64,000 nucleotides of DNA, taken from NCBI RefSeq assembly GCF_900747795.2, contig NC_041394.2, forward strand, positions 338,123,414 through 338,187,413, in the 5' to 3' direction. The DNA comes from Erpetoichthys calabaricus. Its lineage: Eukaryota; Chordata; Cladistia; Polypteriformes; Polypteridae. Under the pieces are notes generated by a model. The model was given only the letters and a program-made list of their open reading frames with translations. It had not been told where the DNA came from and did no database searches. Position 1 is the stretch's first letter; each line of letters starts with the position of its first letter. This document shows positions 36,757 through 48,420 of the stretch, one piece after another. Position numbers and translations under genes: made by a program.

Positions 36757-37052
36757 CATCCATCCATTTTCCAACCCGCTGAATCTGAACACAGGGTCAC
36801 GGGGGTCTGCTGGAGCCAATCCCAGCCAACACAGGGCACAAGGCAGGAACCAATCCCGGGCAGGGTGCCAACCCACCGCAGGACACACACAAACACACCA
36901 AGCACACACTAGGGCCAATTTAGAATCACCAATCCACCTAACCGGAATGTCTTTGGACTGTGGAAGGAAACCAGAGCACCCGGAGGAAACCCACGCAGAC
37001 ACAGGGAGAACATGCAAACTCCACGCAGGGAGGACCAAGGAAGTGAACCCGG
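36757..37052 (-). mobile_element. tRNA-derived SINE, truncated head
   Basis: The reverse strand carries the SINE body (cctgcgtggagtttgcatg through gattcagcgggttggaaaat) and its gatgg tail. Box B-like gggttcacttcc is retained but the box A part is lost at about 37055. It is the same family as 46427-46785. Confidence 0.85.
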
Positions 37053-37675
37053 GTCATCAAAAATGTTGTAAGCATGCTGCCCTCAACAACTTGTGGTATG
37101 CTCTGTCCTCAATGTGCCATTTTATGTGTTCACCTTCCCAATGTCAAATGGATACTGGTAGTGTACTTCATATTCCAAGTTGTGCCAAAACATTGTGTTG
37201 CCATTTCAAGAAAGTTTATAGTTACTTTATACCTAATTGTAATAATCAGAGTGCCAACAGTTTTCCGGAATTGCCTATTATTTTCTTAATTATGTGTAGT
37301 GAAGAATTGTAAGAGATTATAAGTGTGACACTTTTTTGGAATTATATTCCAGTTATCTGCAGTACAGAAACACCAAATCACACTTGAGCAGCAATGTTTA
37401 ATTATGTCAATGATATTGACAACAGATGATTTGTTGCGGTAAAATGGTATACAAATATGGTCAAGATTACTTTTAATTTCATAAAGAAGCCGCCTCAAAG
37501 TTGAAAAGGGTGTGCTTAAGAACAAAAAACCAAATTGAGGACTTGTCTTTGAATTCTCCAAAATAAAACAGGCTTTTACTCTTTGGTACAACGAACATTA
37601 TCACCCAAAAAAACAAGATAATGATTCTTAGATAAATGATAGAAACACAAAATTGTATTTGTTCACCAGTTAATT

Positions 37676-37917
37676 GAGAAGGTCCCTCTGTACTTTTCGA
37701 TTATTGTGACGCAAATTGGTGGGGCCGCCACCCTGGTTACTCGATTTTGGGATTTTAAATTATTAGACTGGCCTACCCCAACCAGAAATACTAACCTTAA
37801 AGTTAGTGGGGATGGAGCATAGTTACCTATAGGTCCCTAATGTTAATATCCCTTTTGGGTGCCTAATCTTAAAAACGATATGATTTGTGTCACAATAATA
37901 GAAAAGTACCGGACCCT
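37676..37917. mobile_element. ~240-bp MITE with imperfect inverted ends
   Basis: The left end ctgtacttttcgattattgt and the reverse complement of the right end (cggtacttttctattattgt) match over about 35 bp including gtgac(g/a)caaat. The interior is non-coding. The target duplication could not be fixed, so family and exact ends are open. Confidence 0.6.
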
Positions 37918-39186
37918 CATATAGTTGCCCATTCTGACTTGCTCAAAATTTGGAAATATCTCTTAAATAAGAGACTATGAAAAGCTACTTTTCCTCTTTT
38001 ATTGAAGGACATCACAATATTGCAGATACTTTTATTATTTATCATCAATAAAAGGAATTAACATAAAAGACAAGAAGACAAGAAGTGAAATAATTTTATA
38101 AGGAGCTTATTATGTTATAAAACTGATCACCCAATGACATATTTGTCAGCTCACCAAAGAAAATACTGTCTTACGATCCACTTAATCTGGACCTTTTTTT
38201 TTTCTTCTAATAACAAATGAGAGAATTGCCATTTAAAACACAGCAGATACCCTTCGGTTAAGAAAACACTTCATGAGTTTGCTGATGTGTGGCTGAGTTA
38301 GTTTGTTTTATTGTGAACATTCTCAAAACTATATTTTTTTATACTGAAATTCTTCTGTTTTATATATTGTGAATTTTGTTTAATGTGAATGTAATCATTG
38401 TATCTGTTGTATATAGTTCTTATTTGTCTGTTGTAGCAGGGGGGGGCTTTAATTAATGTAACACCCATAGGACGCACATGTGACGTACAGCAGGCTCCTG
38501 GCAAAAGCTGGAGGACGCTGTTGCAGGTAAGGTGCTTCTCAATGCTCTCCGTCTCTTGTATAAGCTGACAAGTTTTAAATGAGTGTTTTTCTGTCTGAAA
38601 CTGAGTGGAAACATCACACCACGTGGTTGTTGATGTGTTTTGAGGGTCTGTTGTCACTTTTGGTCGGCAGAAGTGGATTTTAAAAGTGTTTGATTTAGCG
38701 GAGATCCAACCTCATTGGTATTTTGTTTGGCTTGCTACAGGAGACAGAGAGCGCCTGACGTTACATGTGCTGACTGTGCCCTTTACTGCTTGTCTTGTAG
38801 GTATGTTGCAACGTTAATTATTGTCCTTCATTGTTGCTGTTTATATTCAATTGTTAAATTTGTATTTATCGTATTTGTGTATATATGGTTAATTAAAAAA
38901 AAAAAAAAAGCTGGAGGACGCTTTTGCAGAAAAAAGTGGATGACGCTTTTGTAGAATAAACGGCAGAATTTGGGTATTGCTGTGTCTGTCTTCTTCCAAA
39001 TCACCAGCAGCCATTCTAAAGCCGCTACAGATGCAAAAGATGCTTGTGTTTTCTGTAAAGGGGTTACATAATCAGTTGGCAGCTTTTTTTTTTACTGCAT
39101 TTGCCATCTTTTTGGAGAGCTCTTGTCTTAGACTTTAATTAGTGGGGAAATCCCTCTCAAAGTTGCTACATATGATTACATTTTGA

Positions 39187-39604
39187 GGCAATCCTCCGAA
39201 TACCGGTCCCAAATTATTTAACAACTCTTTTCCTATCGAGTGGACAATACTACACTGAAAGCCGCGAAAAAACATTTATTGCAATACAATAACATGTATT
39301 TCCAATATTTTGTATTAATTCCAGCACAACAGCTGCAACGTCTCTTAGTGGTGACGGTTCAACACGGAGCAACTAAATGTTGTAGTTATCGCTGAGCAAA
39401 TGCATATAATTGCCGAAAAGATTGCGTGGTAATCCGTTACCACTAAGAGACGTTGCAGCTGTTGTGCTGGAATTAATACAAAATATTGGAAATACATGTT
39501 ATTGTATTGCAATAAATGTTTTTTCGCGGCTTTCAGTGTAGTATTGTCCACTCGATAGGAAAAGAGTTGTTAAATAATTTGGGACCGGTATTCGGAGGAT
39601 TGCC
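39187..39604. mobile_element. Foldback element: two 171-bp inverted repeats with 8-bp target duplication
   Basis: Arms 39187-39357 and 39434-39604 are reverse complements with, by eye, a single mismatch near the inner end, enclosing a 76-bp spacer. A perfect 8-bp direct repeat cattttga flanks it at 39179-39186 and 39605-39612. The outer ends read ggcaatcctccgaa. The 8-bp duplication suggests hAT or P-type transposition, but the terminus is not a standard hAT CAG end. There is no coding sequence. RNA across it would form one long hairpin. Confidence 0.9.
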
Positions 39605-40470
39605 CATTTTGATAATGCCTTCTTTAGCTCAGATAGACACTACACAATGAATTATAATACTGTCTAAATGTTATTTAGATAGGATGAGGTCACTTAGAAA
39701 GATAAGATTATTTATGGTTTGTCGAGACTGACTTATTAAATAACTCAGCTATACTTCTAAGTTTGCGATGACACATCAAAACTATTCAACCTTAATTTAA
39801 ATTGTACTTGTATCCCACATTCTTTTTTTTTTTGTATCCTGAATATAAAAGTCAGAACTTACAAATGTTTGTTATATATTCTAGAAATACGTAACCTAAA
39901 CGATATGGTTCACACAAACTCATCTTGCTTAACTGGAAAAATCCAAATGCACCTCTTACAACTCGATGGGAAAATGAAATCTAACCTTTCAAAACTGAAA
40001 TAAATTCATAGCTAAACAAATAACGTGTTTCTCCAATAAACTGTTTTGTTTTCATTCGATGGATTTTTTAACACAGTGGATGCTTTTTGACTGAACTTTC
40101 TGTAACCGCAGCTGTTTTACTCTCTTCAATAAAAATGCAAAAAAAAAAAAAATCAAAGCGTTATTTGTGCGCGAAGTCGTCTCCTTTTCAAGATCAAAAG
40201 GTTCAGCAATCTCACGAGGACCTTGATTAAAGGAACATACGGTACACCTTTAGTATTAAACACTGTGTCTGGGCGCTTCGAAGCTGAAACGGAAGTTAAC
40301 AGCGTAACTTCAACTGAACTGCAGACAGGATAATATAGTAAATAATCATGCGCGACACTGAGAATTAAGTCGAGCAGAGCCTAAGATTCCACTTGCATGT
40401 GTTTTAAGTCCCGTAACACTGAATGAGAAAATCCAACATCCATAAAACCGCAAAACTCGGATCACCTTAC

Positions 40471-40600
40471 CTCCTGTCTCTAAATAAAATGCTAAAACCT
40501 CTTTGCACCTCTTAAGCGAGCTAGAGAGAGATACACGAGGAGCGCGTCGACTTGTGTTCGTCGCCCTTGATGACGTCACATGACACGTAGCGTTGCCTGC
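40471..40600 (-). promoter_or_regulatory. Promoter and 5' non-coding exon of the minus-strand zinc-finger gene
   Basis: On the minus strand a palindromic TGACGTCA (40578-40571, CRE-like) is followed by aagggcgacgaa and a presumed non-coding exon ending gacaggag|gtaagg, the donor at 40470. The local sequence is richer in CpG than its surroundings. The transcription start is not defined. Confidence 0.55.
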
Positions 40601-41377
40601 CGTCAACGTGCACGCCCTCGTTCTGGTTTACATAAATCTGCGCGCCACCTCCTCCCTTTCTGTCTCTGTTTCTCTTTAAAAGGATGAAATAAAGACTAAG
40701 AAAAGTCATTTGTAAATTGACGTGGATGCAATAAAAGTATAATCTGCGCGAACATTTTATTTTACTTTAAAACAGGACGCTCGCTCTTGTAGTTTGTAAT
40801 GATCCATGTCGTAAAATTAAGAAAGTGTTTAAAACCGAAAAAGTTCCATTCTTTATTCTAGTCTATAAAGTACATTTGCATAAAACATTCAATTTTATCA
40901 TTAGTCTCTCTAGGTTCTCCAGAACATGATAGTTTTATTAAAAGTGAGCCCTGAAACAATCAACAAATAGAATAAACGGATACTGTCTTACACGAATGGC
41001 GGATTCTTTAAAATAAACGCAGCGTTATCTGTATGGCGTTTTCACGCTCTCCTTGTGTTGGTTTTAGGTTCTCTTAACATCCACTAACAACAGCAGGATA
41101 AGTTAACTAGCGATTTCAGACTTTGTGTGTGAAACATTTAGAAATGTTTTGCCATAGGAAAAACAGAAGCGCTTCTAACTGAAAGGTTTCGAGTCTTATT
41201 TCAGCACACGAATACTACACATTTTAAAGAAAGAGCAAGCTTACCATATTAAAGGAAAATAAAACAATCGCGCAGATTATAGTTTCATAGCGTCTACCTG
41301 ACTTTTCAACATTTTTCAAACTTTGAATAGAATCCAGTATGGACCTTTGAGCAAATGCGCATAATAAGACTGCCGAG

Positions 41378-41507
41378 TGACGTCATGAAGGGCGACAAAC
41401 TATGAAGTCGGCGCGTGCCTATCACATATGAGCACTTGGAACTACACGGTGGAATTTTGTTGAATGCGTTGGGTTTAAAAATGTACTACATCACCCAGAG
41501 GTAGCAG
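41378..41507 (+). promoter_or_regulatory. Promoter and 5' non-coding exon of the plus-strand zinc-finger gene
   Basis: TGACGTCA at 41378-41385 is followed by tgaagggcgacaaac and a presumed exon ending gtagcag|gtaagt, the donor at 41508. The order and spacing match the minus-strand promoter 0.8 kb away, as expected for an inverted duplication of gene and promoter. Confidence 0.55.
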
Positions 41508-42494
41508 GTAAGTAATCTGAAGTTTGGGGCTTTCGCTTCATGAATGTGCGATTTTTCATTCGCTCAAGTCAGAGTTACACTTTAAGATTTCATTCTCTGA
41601 CGAGGGCTTATTCGTGTCCTTAGACCGTCTTTATTTGTCAACGGCTCACTTCAATTCGTTGAGTCTGATTTCTACTTCAAGCAGCCTGTGATCGACACTA
41701 AAGTTAATTCCTTACCGTATATTCCTTCATTCAGCGGTTTCATGGAATCACCGGACTGTTTTGAGTTTAAGGAGGAGGAGGCGATTTCACAGTGAAACAG
41801 CCCTCTGGTGTCTGCATTTTTTAAATTTATTTAAGAGATTGCAATGCTTACATTAACATATTGAAGCCGTTGTGTCAAAAAGGCCAAAATACAGTATATT
41901 GTAATGTGCAGGCAGCCACTTGCTGACAATTGTCTGAAGGAATGAAGGGCGCTGGGAGGAGACGTTTCTGATTGTAAGGGTTAGGGTTATTTATATATAT
42001 CTATATAGATAGATAGATAGATATACTATAGATATATAGATTATTTGACATTCAGAAAAGCACAATGTTATGATTTTTACATTTATAAGACATTTAGAAG
42101 TATTTGTTTTTGCTATAGATTTAAATGCTTAAATCTCTTTTGTTGATTTCATTATATTTTGCACTTTCGCTGTATAGTTTGCTCCTGGTCCTGGAGCATG
42201 AGTAGTGGGTTAAGGGGTAGAAGCACAGGGTGAAGTCAATGAGGAGTGAGGCGACTAATGATGACGGACAGTGATCACAATTGAAGTTGACAGATATGCA
42301 GGTGAAGCTGACATGGGACAGCTAACCAGGCTTTCTTAAGTGTTTGTGGTATTAGAGATGTACTCCATTACCCAAAAGAATGAAGCTAACAATAGTAATC
42401 CATTTGCATTGAACTTATAAGAGCAATTAACTCGAAGAAGCCATTACAGCCACAAATCTTCTTGTGCTTATTTACATAGGTTGCTACAATACAA

Positions 42495-42665
42495 GAGTGG
42501 TGGCTCTGAGGCTAGGGATCTGCACTGGCAATCGGAAGGTTGCCGGTTCGAATCCCGTAAATGCGAATAGGGACTCTGCTCTGTTGGGCCCTTCAGCAAG
42601 GTCCTTAACCTGCAATTGCTGAGCGCTTTGAGTAGTGAGAAAAGCGCTATATAAATGCAAAGAAT
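42495..42665 (+). mobile_element. tRNA-derived SINE (second family)
   Basis: A box A-like tggctctgagg and a perfect box B ggttcgaatcc are followed by a body containing tgggcccttcagcaaggtcc and a tail region aaaagcgctatataaatgca, then (TTA)n/(ATT)n. It lies in intron 1 of the plus-strand gene. It is distinct from the GATG-tailed family. Confidence 0.75.
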
Positions 42666-42761
42666 TATTTATTATTATTTATAATTATTATTATTATTAT
42701 TATTATGAAGTCTGCATGTTCTCCCAGTGTCTGGGTGCTCCTCTTTTCTTCCACAGACATA

Positions 42762-42825
42762 TTGGATAGATAGATAGATAGATAGATAGATACTTTATTA
42801 ATCCCAATGGGAAATTCATGTAAAG
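42762..42825 (-). repeat. LINE 3' end with (GATA)n, reverse orientation
   Basis: A gatagata run is followed by tactttattaatcccaatgg and gaaattca, the reverse complement of the LINE 3' terminus at 3880-3925. Only the terminal ~60 bp is recognisable. Confidence 0.6.
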
Positions 42826-43869
42826 GCCCATGTGTATGTTCATGTTCATACTGTTCATCCTTCTCAGGACAGTGAGATACCTAAAAGAATAATGGCATGA
42901 GTGTGAATCCTTTGGGTCAGGAATGGCAAGCTCTGCGCAGTAACAGAGGTAGCATTTGGAGACAACCTTGAATCCGACCCCAAAAAGTGCTTAAAAAAAA
43001 AACAAAAATGTTCTTGCTATGCTGTTTGGAGCTATCTTATTGGGTATTTTACTAGACATGTACACAAAACAAGTTAATGCATGTTTTTTAAGGATTTGGG
43101 GAGGAAAATACTCTGAAATTTACGGAGCGTTTTATCATTATGAATTTTTCCACTTCATAAGTGCCATTTGACTTTTTAATAATGCAGAACTCCGTATTCC
43201 TCCCCAAAAAAGTTTTTTTTTCACCAACTCGATAAATTGAAATCTTGTGTTTACTACTGTGTGTTTATTGAATTCCTTGAATTTAATTATCTCAGGTTTC
43301 ATTACAAGAACATCAAAGTGGCAGAAAACTGCCATTGTAGCATGCTATTGGTCCTACTCTTAACATAGTGCCTTAACAAAAATGTTTCAGTTATCCAAAT
43401 TATCTTCTAAGTTTTTGATATTTAAAGCATAATTTGTTCCTTTCTGCTAAAATCTGAGATAAAATTCCAACTGTTCATGATGTGTACAGGTGTCTGATCT
43501 CTGCCTTTGTTGCATTTTTACTGTTTAGCTCTTTGATTTTTTGATGCTAATCAGTTCTTTTTCACCCTCAACTGTGATATTTACTTTATAAAGCAAATTA
43601 TGGTGGCACCTGCTGTTAATGTTGCCATCCAGAAAAAGAATTTATTAATTTCACCTTGTAAATTTGCCTTAATATATCCCACACTGCTACGTTGTTTCCA
43701 CTAAGTTACATCATAGAAATTCACAAAGTATATCTTAAACTAATGATTGAAGCAAATCTTGTGACCTGCCTTACAGCACTTTTAGTTTTAAACACAGTAT
43801 ATATAAGTCAAGTGCTGTATACTGTTGGGTCACATCTGCTTGTGGTAGTTATCCACATGGCTGTAGGAC

Positions 43870-43960
43870 TTTAATAATAATAATAATACATTTTTTTATA
43901 TAGCGCCTTTCCCATGCTCAAGGCACTTCACAGAATTTAAGAAGAACGGCAGGGTATACA
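43870..43960 (-). repeat. (TAA)n plus repeat-tail-like segment
   Basis: A taataataataata run is followed by tatagcgcctttcccatgct and caaggcacttcaca, a tail motif shared by many fish SINE/LINE copies, in reverse orientation. Boundaries are approximate. Confidence 0.45.
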
Positions 43961-44318
43961 GTATATAGCATTGTACAAACCGGATAAATAAATAAGAAGA
44001 TTAAGGCAGTAAATTCAGAGAAAAAAACTTAACAGACAAGATAGTGTAGGATTAAGGCGATTTTTGCGAAAAGTGTTGTTTCACTCAATAGTTCTAAGTT
44101 TATTTTACACTTGATGAATTGATATGCAGAGTAATGAGTGACTGTCAACTTCCTATGGTGTGATTTCTGTAAACTGTCTGACATAATGTAAAATGTATCC
44201 GAGGGGGTGCTATAAAAAGAAACTGAAATATTATTTGTTCTGAATGGTTCATTGTTGATCAAATTGAATCATGTTCTTTTAACAGCAAGAAAAAGAAGCA
44301 CTTGACAGTTACTTTAAC

Positions 44319-44661
44319 ATGAAGATGAATGTGAAAGAGGAGATGTGTGAAGCTGACATAAATGCCATGGAGATGATGACTGTATGTTTTAAGGAGGAGG
44401 ACAGTGATTGGAAGTCTGCCCACCCTAACCAGAAGAGTCTCTGCATTAAGGATGAGGATTATGAATTGGTTACTGTGGACTTTAAAGAAGAAAATGGAGA
44501 GATGCCTGTCAGCGATGAAACACACAAACATAAAATTATGGAGCATGTGAAGCACAAAGTGAAGTCTGAATTATTGCAGTCTGACACAAAGATGACTGAG
44601 GGGATTTCATCTGTTATAACTCCAGAAGATCAGCTACCACCTACAAATCAGTCTGAAGAAA
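44319..44661 (+). CDS. Zinc-finger gene (plus strand), acidic KEE exon (first coding exon)
   Basis: This encodes about 114 residues: M-K-M-N-V-K-E-E, then F-K-E-E-D, I-K-D-E-D, F-K-E-E-N and, at the end, P-P-T-N-Q-S-E-E. An acceptor (gttcttttaacag, exon from 44286) precedes it and a GTAAGT donor (44662) follows, phase 1. The acceptor of the finger exon at 57174 is in register: 343 + 989 nt give 444 codons including stop. The first ATG is used, although the third residue Met aligns with the start of the minus-strand paralogue. Lysines 6, 25, 44 and 56 of this exon have the same 19-19-12 spacing as in the paralogue. Confidence 0.8.
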
Positions 44662-46426
44662 GTAAGTGTAAAATAAAGATAATCATTAGCTTTAGAGTCA
44701 GGAGTATGAGCCTGAAAGGGAGATACTTTTTATGTGAAAACTGTAAATGCAGTGAGGTTTAATATTAGTAGTGGTGGTCTTTTTTGATTAGTTAGACTTA
44801 GTATTGTTGATTATATCCCCTAAGGTGTCATTTTCAAGTGCATATACTGTATGTTCAAGAGAAATGCATTTTGTGAGCTTGTGAATGCATGTATATAACA
44901 GGAGGCCGAACTCTAACTTTTTTTTTTTAGTTTCACTTTTTGTCTAAAGGTCACCTCGATCCTTAAGTATTCATTTTTACTTTCACTCCCAACTATACAA
45001 AATAGGAGTGTAAGGTTAATTGGAAGATCAGGAGAGAGAGCATGCACATAAACTAGTGTAAAGTAGGTAAGTAGGAAGGCGATTCAGGGCAGCATTGTAA
45101 TCCAGTGAGCTCCATATATACAGAGATGGAACAAAGGCTGTCCATCCGTAAATTGACCAAATAAATTAGCATTTCCTATCCTAAGAATACCAATGGCAAT
45201 CCCAGATAACTAAAATGGTGTTCATCTTAAAGCCTCTTACAGGGATCTGTCTATAGACAGAGTGAACCAAGCTTTCATGTAACCATTTCTGCTTCTCAGG
45301 TGAAAGTGGATGTGACTGAGAATTTTCTGGACTGATTTTTTAAATATATCAGCTGAATGCAAGTAAGAGGTCATTTTGGCATTCTGCTTTCTGCTTCTCT
45401 TAAATAAACACTTTTCCTCTCCTCAGATACATTCATTCTTGTGCCATTTTAACAAGTTGGTGTTCAGTTAGTACAAAAGATTTATTACTGTCTACCAGGC
45501 ATTTTTATCTTCTTGATGAAAGAAAAAAGCACACAGCATTTACACAAACAGATTGGAAGCAAAAACAATCTTCTAGCTATGCCAGGTTCTGTGAATTTAA
45601 ACAATGGAATGAGCCAGTCCCATGCCACTGTTTTGTGGCACTGCCAATATGTGTTGTTTGAGGCACAGTCTTGCAGTTGTTAGTACTGCTCTCTCACAAC
45701 TCAGATCACATTTTTGACTGCAATAATCAGTCCAGCATAGTTGGTAGATGCTTCTTAAAAGAACCATTATAATCCACTCAAAAATAGCTTAGTTCCTCCT
45801 GTATTTCATGAAGTTTGGCAACGTCTCTGAACTTTGAAACTGAGTTTCTGATACCACCAGACTTTGTGGGGTTCTTTCATCATTAGTCAGCACTATGAGT
45901 GCTGTATGCTCTGTTATTTTACTATGGTATGTAATGCAAACTTTGTTTTTTCCCTGAAAACTCAGTAAAAGGCCTGCTTGTGGTAGAAAGAAAGAAAGTA
46001 AGATGTTTAGTCATGGGCCTACAAAACCAAGAGGCAGCAGTGAAAATGAGTGTAAGATTGATTGAAAACTACAAATGGTAGGCAGATGCTTTATTCTGAA
46101 TCAGGAGATGTGTTGATTTTATATGTCCTGGATGCAAAAAAAAAAAAAAAGTGTAAATCGCACAATAGCAAAGAATGCAGTTTGGAACAGGCTTTATATA
46201 AAGCCTTTACAAGTTTTCCTTTGGTTATTATTGTCTATAACATGGCAGTTAACAGAAGCAGTTAAAAGGTTTATAAGGAAGGAGAGTTCTATGGTGCTTG
46301 CAGTAATATGCAGTCCAACGTTTAATATTTGTTAGTTTATTATTTTTGTGACTCCTGCTTTGTGCTTCAAGTTATTTTACATTATATGTAATGAAAAAGA
46401 ATTTTAGCATATTGGATTCTTGACAG

Positions 46427-46785
46427 GCAGCACGGTGGCGCAGTGGTAGCGCTGCTGCCTCACAGTTAGGAGACCCGGGTTCGCTTCCCAGGTCCTCCCT
46501 GCGTGGAGTTTGCATGTTCTCCCCGTGTCTGCATGGGTTTCCTCCGGGCGCTCTGGTTTCCTCCCACAGTACAAAAACATGCAGGTTAGGTGGATTGGCG
46601 ATTCTAAATTGGCCCTAGTGTGTGCTTGGTGTGTGGGTGTGTTTGTGTGTGTCCTGCGGTGGGTTGGCACCCTGCCCGGGATTGGTTCCTGCCTTGTGCC
46701 CTGTGTTGTCTGGGATTGGCTCCAGCAGAGCCCCGTGACCCTGTGTTCGGATTCAGCGGGTTGGAAAATGGATGGATGGATGGAT
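46427..46785 (+). mobile_element. tRNA-derived SINE, full length, 13-bp target duplication
   Basis: Box A tggcgcagtgg (46436-46446) and box B-like ggttcgcttcc (46478-46488) lie in the head. The body ends in (GATG)n at 46771-46785. The 13-bp repeat ggattcttgacag is at 46414-46426 and 46786-46798. This is the best-preserved copy of the family in the window (359 bp). Confidence 0.92.
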
Positions 46786-47869
46786 GGATTCTTGACAGTT
46801 CTTTTATAAAATCAGTAGTAAATCAGTTTAAAGGTGAGCCAGAATGGTGCTGGTGAAATGTTTAGTAGAGAGTGAGGTAGTAAAACCTGTGCTAAAATGC
46901 ATGGTAAATGAGTGTATTTTGTAACAAAATAGACTCCAGTCAGTCACAAAGGTTTGGAGAAGCCACCCGTATAATATGTTCCTGGCTAAAGGTTTGCAGT
47001 GTTTATCAGAGTCCAAAACAGAACTGATCAAGTGGAGGTAAGATAGCGGTTTTAAAAGTTGGGAGAGGAAATGAGGTCATCCAGGCTGGGACCGGAAGTG
47101 ACATCATCAGTGGCGCCGGGAACCTGATGGGGTTTCCCGAGAATGGTCTGCAAAAGACTAAGAGAGACAGTCATCACACTCTGCCACCCCCTGGTCTGGC
47201 ATAGTATTACCGTTACTTTAGCTGCTTCGTAATCGCACGTGTGTGACATCTTTTAAACTGCCACATACTTAAGGGGTTAATGCACCCCTGAACACCAAAT
47301 ACTTTTTTGCTGCCCTTTTTAAGGAAATGTCACAATTCACCAAGAAAAAGTGAAATTTTAATGGAACACATTTATTTTCATGCAAATAGCATCACAATTA
47401 CTGCAACACTGATCATTTTGCACATTGCCAATAAACTGTTAATCCCATGAAAAAAAGACTACTGCAACAATCTATTATTATATGTACAAGGTGCAACTGA
47501 TGCCATTGATGAAATTCAGTAAATCACCAAGCCAACTACGCTTGAACTGGCTGCACACAAGCACACAGAGGCCAACGCTGACGCTTGCAGGCTATAGTCT
47601 AGTGCAGCAGCTGAATCCCTGGGATATGCTGCAGGGGGTGGCAGTTGCCATGAGCTGGCTGCTCAACAAGTGTACGGCACTGACTGATCAGCTCCAGCAT
47701 GCTGGCAAATATGGGAACTGACTATAGTCAGTTGCGGCATTCAGCGAATATACGTTGCCGAATATACTCAGCCCAGGCATGCTGCCAAATTGGATTGGGA
47801 AATGACTATAGCCGGTTCTGGCGGTTTAAGGGTTAAGAAGCAGAAGCCTGTCTTGCTTTACTAATTACA

Positions 47870-48420
47870 ATACATGACCGGTTTGGTGGTGGGTCAGTGA
47901 TGGTCTGGCTAGACCACGGCACCTTGACTGCCATTAGGTATCGGGATGAAATCCTTGGACCCATTGTCAGACCCTATGCTGGTTCAGAGGGTCCTGGGTT
48001 CCTCCTGGTGCACGACAATGCCCGGCCTCATGTAGCGAGAGTATGCAGGCAGTTCCTAGCAGATGAAGGAATTGGTACCACTGACTGGCCCCCATGCTCG
48101 CCTGACCTAAATCCAATAGAACACCTCTGGGACATTATGTTTCGGTCCATCCGACACTGCCAGGTTGCACCTCAGACTGTCCAGGAGCTCAGTAATGCCC
48201 TGGTCCAGATCTGGGAGGAGATCCCCCAGGACACTCTCCATCATCTCATTAGGAGCATGCCCCAGCCCCCCACCAAATGCCGCCCCAGCCCCCCAACCAC
48301 CACTGATGTTGTCAGGCATGCATACAAGCAAATGGAGGCCATATATACTACTGAGCACGATTCAGAGTTGCTGCATTGAAATTTCGGCAAAATGCACTAG
48401 CCTGCCGCATCATTTTTTCA
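47870..48420 (+). pseudogene. Tc1/mariner transposase, C-terminal DDE half
   Basis: The frame reads G-T-L-T-A-I-R-Y-R-D-E-I-L, then F-L-L-V-H-D-N-A-R-P-H-V-A and [12 protein letters not shown]. These carry the second D and the third acidic residue (E) of the Tc1 DDE triad. The N-terminal helix-turn-helix and the first D are missing upstream of 47870, where sequence changes. The tail (after R-S-M-P) departs from the expected R-R-C-x-A-C-I-x-A-R-G-G ending by a proline-rich segment. It is a different Tc1 family from 24984 and 60413. Confidence 0.8.

Noticed and set aside
38421-39029. Possible solo LTR-like fossil (TGTAGC...GCTACA, AATAAA near 38956)
   Set aside because: No matching short target duplication was seen and no internal sequence supports a family; kept only as a note.
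40146-40380. Possible extra coding exon near the divergent promoters
   Set aside because: Short frames there lack splice-site support and any similarity to the KEE or finger exons.
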